Positions 41,324-44,266 of a stretch of 44,266 nucleotides of DNA are shown here, piece by piece. The notes beneath the pieces were generated by a model. The model was not told the DNA's origin and made no database searches. It worked only from the letters and a program-made list of their open reading frames with translations. The DNA is from Pisolithus tinctorius. Its lineage: Eukaryota > Basidiomycota > Agaricomycetes > Boletales > Pisolithaceae. The position numbers and the translations under genes are program-made. The stretch covers positions 1 to 44,266 of the forward strand of contig JANFAH010000168.1 of assembly GCA_024663395.1 (NCBI GenBank), read 5' to 3'. Every line of letters starts with the position of its first letter. Positions within the stretch are counted from its first letter, which is position 1.

Positions 41324-42200
41324 GAGTCTAGGTTCGATGCCATGAGCCATATAAAATGGAGAAAACCCAGGTGCCTTGTGAATCATAACCCTCTCTGCCC
41401 AGAACACTGCAGGAGCCACTTCTGACCACTTTGATGCTTCTCCACCACAACTCTTCACCAACACCTCCCTCACATCAAAATGCTGATGCCTCAACAACTC
41501 CATTAGCTTGTGAGTTATAGGGTGAGATTCATATGTGGTGAATTCCAAAGGTTTTGGAAAGCCAATCAAGGGCAAGGACATAGGGTCCACCATTGTTGTG
41601 ACAATCTCTGCAACTGCACCCCAGCAGCACAAGATCTGTGAAGATGAATTTTCCAATGGACTTGCCAGTCTCTGCATGGAGCATAGCCCACTCTGGATGA
41701 CTAGTAAGTGAACAGCAAGCTTGGGTGATGTAGTGAAATCTGTTGACTTTGGCATTAAGAACATGTCCATGTATGCTTTGAAGAATAGGGGCTTGGGGAT
41801 GCCAATGACTGGTGGAATATGTATGTGATCCAGATGGCATATTTGGCACTTGTGACATGACTTGATGTACCAGTGGACATCCTGCTCTAGCATAGGCCAC
41901 CAGAAATGAGTCAGCAAGTGCATGTGGGTCGAGAAGATACCCTTGTGTCCTAGCTCATCATGAGCCTGATGAAGAATCCCAGGCATTTGTGAAGAGTGAC
42001 TACTAGTTGGTGACATCCTTGAGGCTCTTTCCTCCACAGTTCTCCTCCTTTGATGAAATACCAGGTGGTGAGATGCACCAGGCTTTCCAACTCCCTTTCC
42101 TCAAATCCTTCTGGCATCTTCTTCATCTCCAAAAACTCCTTCACCATTTTCAACCTCTCCTCTTTCTGGATTGCTTTCTCTGAGCATGGGATTTCCATCT
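41324..42200 (-). pseudogene. Gyp-3 fragment: integrase zinc finger and core
   Basis: Minus frames: MEIPCSEKAIQKEERLKMVK (42198), FLEMKKMPEGFEERELE, then HDELGHKGIFSTHMHLLTHF and WYIKSCHKCQICHLDHIHIP, which is the H2C2 finger (about 41975-41830), YVLALDWLSKTFGIHHIT, and HQHFDVREVLVKSCGGEASK, WSEVAPAVFWAERVMIHKA, GFSPFYMAHGIEPRLC (to 41330). The core is frame-disrupted. It is cut by Gyp-2 at 41324 and continues at 34865. Confidence 0.8.
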
Positions 42201-42681
42201 TGTAGACACTTGATGAGGATTGTTCAGAGGAATAGATGCCTAGACTCTGACAAGACCAAGGGTGAGTCTGACATGATACTCAGAATTTCCAAAGGGTAAG
42301 GCTGAGACTTAAAACAGGTCTCCCTATGGTTCAAGAGTTTGACAGCAAAGGCTCCACACTCATCTATCCAGTCCTCATAGTCCTCTTCCCCATCCTCATC
42401 TTCTTCTGCTTTCAGTCTCCTTGAAAGACCATCCAGCATGCATGCTTGTGTGCAGGGACATGTATGAGCTCAAAGTTGAATAAAAAGATTCCTGCAATCC
42501 AGCAGTTGATGGTTGCATTGGGCTGTAAGTCAGGATTGTGAATCATCCCCTTTATATTGTGCATCAACCTTGACAACTAAATTCTGCATGCCAAAAATGT
42601 GAAGTCTAATGTCATGTAAGGGTGGAAAAGACCAAGAGCTTGAGTTTGGCTTGGCTGTAACAGCATTTGCAGTCATTGAGG
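42201..42681 (-). pseudogene. Gyp-3 RNase H to integrase linker
   Basis: One frame (42439-42224) reads MLDGLSRRLKAEEDEDGEED and a conserved-looking linker; LDGLSRR matches the ADALSRR-type motif that ends RNase H. The rest of the stretch (42440-42680) is decayed. Confidence 0.55.
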
Positions 42682-43773
42682 TTATCGAGCCAAACCTTGC
42701 AGGGTACTTCCATCTTCCCCCTTCTGCATGAGGAGGTATCCTATAGTGATATTTGAAGTGTCAACTGCTAGAGTAACCTTCCTATCAGAATTGTAGTCGA
42801 TAGTGTGTAGCACAGGGGATGAGACAATAGCTTGGTGAAGATAGTCCATGGCTTCTTTGTGTTCATCATGGAATTCAAAGGAGACATCTTTCTTGGTCAG
42901 CTCAATGAGGGGACATGCATGTTTAGCAAAATCCTTGATAAAGATCCTGCAGTATGAGCAAAGACTAAAAATCATGCACTTTGGTGACATTAGTGCAGTA
43001 GGGCCAATCTTTAATTTTTGGACTTTAGCTTCATCCAGAATTCTCCCCTGAATGACAACTTATGCCCAACCACTATGATAGATGGTGTGGTGATGACACA
43101 TTTCTTTGCTGAGACAGTAGCTCCTGCATGATGCAGATGATGCAAGACATGGTTGACATTCGCAAATGTTCCCAGATGAAGCATCTGATCCCAGAGTTTT
43201 GTGCGATTGTCTGGTAGGTACCCTCAGAATTTTGGTAATGAGATTTGGGGCCTTTGATCAGGCAGTCATCGATGAACAGGATGGTAACTTCCAGAATTTC
43301 ATCCTTCAATATCCAACAGACATCTCTGTGGAAAATCTGGATGGCATTTGTTAGCCCATAGGTAGTTTGGTGAGTTGAAGGGTACCAATAGGGGTTTGGA
43401 AAGTAGTAAGATTGCAGTATTCATCATGGATGAGCAATGATCATATCCAACCATAAGATCTAAAATTCTGAAGATGGAGTGGCAGGTGAAAGCTTCTGCA
43501 ATCAAGTTGATGAAAGGGGGAATGGCTGAATCCTGTATAGATATGGCATTCAGAGGTTGTAAGTCACAGACCAGGCACAGAGATTTTCCATCCTTCTTGA
43601 CTATGCAGAACCATTTCAAGTGATAGGACGAAGTAGATGGTTCGTAGACACCTGCAGAAAATCTTTTCTTTGATTATGCTGACAACATCACAAAAAATGG
43701 CTGGAGGTATGGGGATATTCCACTTGACCCAGGGTTTGTGGGCTAGCATGGGTATCTTCAGCAGTGGAAACAT
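42682..43773 (-). pseudogene. Gyp-3 reverse transcriptase and RNase H
   Basis: RT start CIVKKDGKSLCLVCDLQPLN (about 43610-43550), LMVGYDHCS, catalytic ILFIDDCLIKGPKSHY (about 43275), then IFIKDFAKHACPLIELTKKD (about 42955) and RNase H KVTLAVDTSNITIGYLLMQK (about 42780). FIDD matches the [FY]xDD motif. This differs from Gyp-0 (YLDD) and Gyp-1/2 (YIDD), so it is another Gypsy lineage. Several frameshifts. Confidence 0.8.
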
Positions 43774-44266
43774 ATCTTCTCAGAAGGTTCCTCTTTCTGT
43801 GGCATCCCAAGCAAAGGCAGTCTCATGTGTCTTGACCAGCCATCATACAGATTTAACTCTGTGGGCCAGAGGAACTTTGAAGGGTCCAGGTCAAGCTCAT
43901 CAGCCCTTTCCTGGGTGAACCTGGAGCTGGCACAAATGGAGGAGGATGAGTAGGTAATACAGGTAGGTCTATGAGGGGATCTCCAGCCTCCTGATGCTCT
44001 ACCAGAATTCCACAGGCATCAACATTGGTACAGGCCTGACCTTCTTTGCTACAGGTTTGTACTTTAAGATATGAAGAACAGGATCGAACTGGTAAGTGGA
44101 ACATAAGGCTGAAATTGTCAGTGGTGAAACAGTAGTGCTAGTAGAAAATAAGAAGGGGTCATTGAAGAAACAGAACTAGAATTGAACGGGTCAATTGGGG
44201 CATACTATTGCTTTGTAAATCATAGAGCAATGCCACAGTGGAACTTTGGGTAGTATCTGTTAGAGA
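43774..44266 (-). pseudogene. Gyp-3 pre-RT region, runs off the window
   Basis: Minus frame 44104-43853 (LIDLPVLPTHPPPFVPAPGS) and the frame just upstream of RT resemble the Pro-rich spacer before RT. Protease and gag, if present, lie beyond the window end. Confidence 0.4.

Overview
The window looks like a transposon graveyard from a filamentous basidiomycete, most likely an Agaricomycete. Evidence: a KDZ transposase gene with many short GT-AG introns, CxC-type cysteine clusters, Ty3/Gypsy chromoviruses, and no recognisable host housekeeping gene. I see no tRNA, rRNA or CRISPR array. Almost every base belongs to a mobile element, and most boundaries can be fixed from target-site duplications (TSDs) and from reading frames that resume on the far side of an insertion. 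Layout: the oldest layer is a minus-strand Gypsy element (Gyp-0), now in pieces: protease (32337-32106 and 8119-7848), linker and N-terminal RT (6038-5616), RT core and RNase H (2711-1864). Four elements interrupt it: a TGTCATAACC-family LTR element (1-1863, running off the window), an LTR-like insertion (2712-5615, TSD GCAG) that holds copy 1 of a 1.8-kb unit, copy 2 of that unit (6039-7847, TSD GCAG), and a giant KDZ DNA transposon (8120-32105, TSD GAGGGAA). The KDZ transposon is the centre of the window. Without the 5.8-kb Gypsy element later inserted in its right arm it is about 18.1 kb. It has long terminal inverted repeats built from two minisatellite arrays (43-bp and 21-bp units sharing a CTGGRGAATCCCC-like core). 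Inside are the KDZ transposase (minus, 14053-10212), uncharacterised gene B (minus, about 17430-14633) and uncharacterised gene C (plus, about 17805-23361). B and C diverge from a central promoter region. Their leader exons are inverted copies of each other, and each is followed by a tandem array of modules that carry splice-site motifs. Transposase, B and C each show a probable disabling change (in-frame TGA or a 1-nt frameshift), so this copy looks non-autonomous today. Right of the KDZ element lie copy 3 of the 1.8-kb unit (32338-34160, opposite orientation to copies 1 and 2), a 169-bp LTR fragment (34161-34329), and a minus-strand Gypsy element of another family (Gyp-3; 34330-34865 and 41324-44266). 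Gyp-3 is split by a complete minus-strand chromovirus (Gyp-2, 34866-41323, TSD GAGTC), which in turn carries a solo LTR (35921-36586, TSD CCTCT). Gyp-2 and the plus-strand Gyp-1 (23811-29640, TSD AGAAT) are the same chromovirus family, with self-priming signals and three shared in-frame TGA codons. All homology statements come from recognition of motifs by eye; no database search was run.
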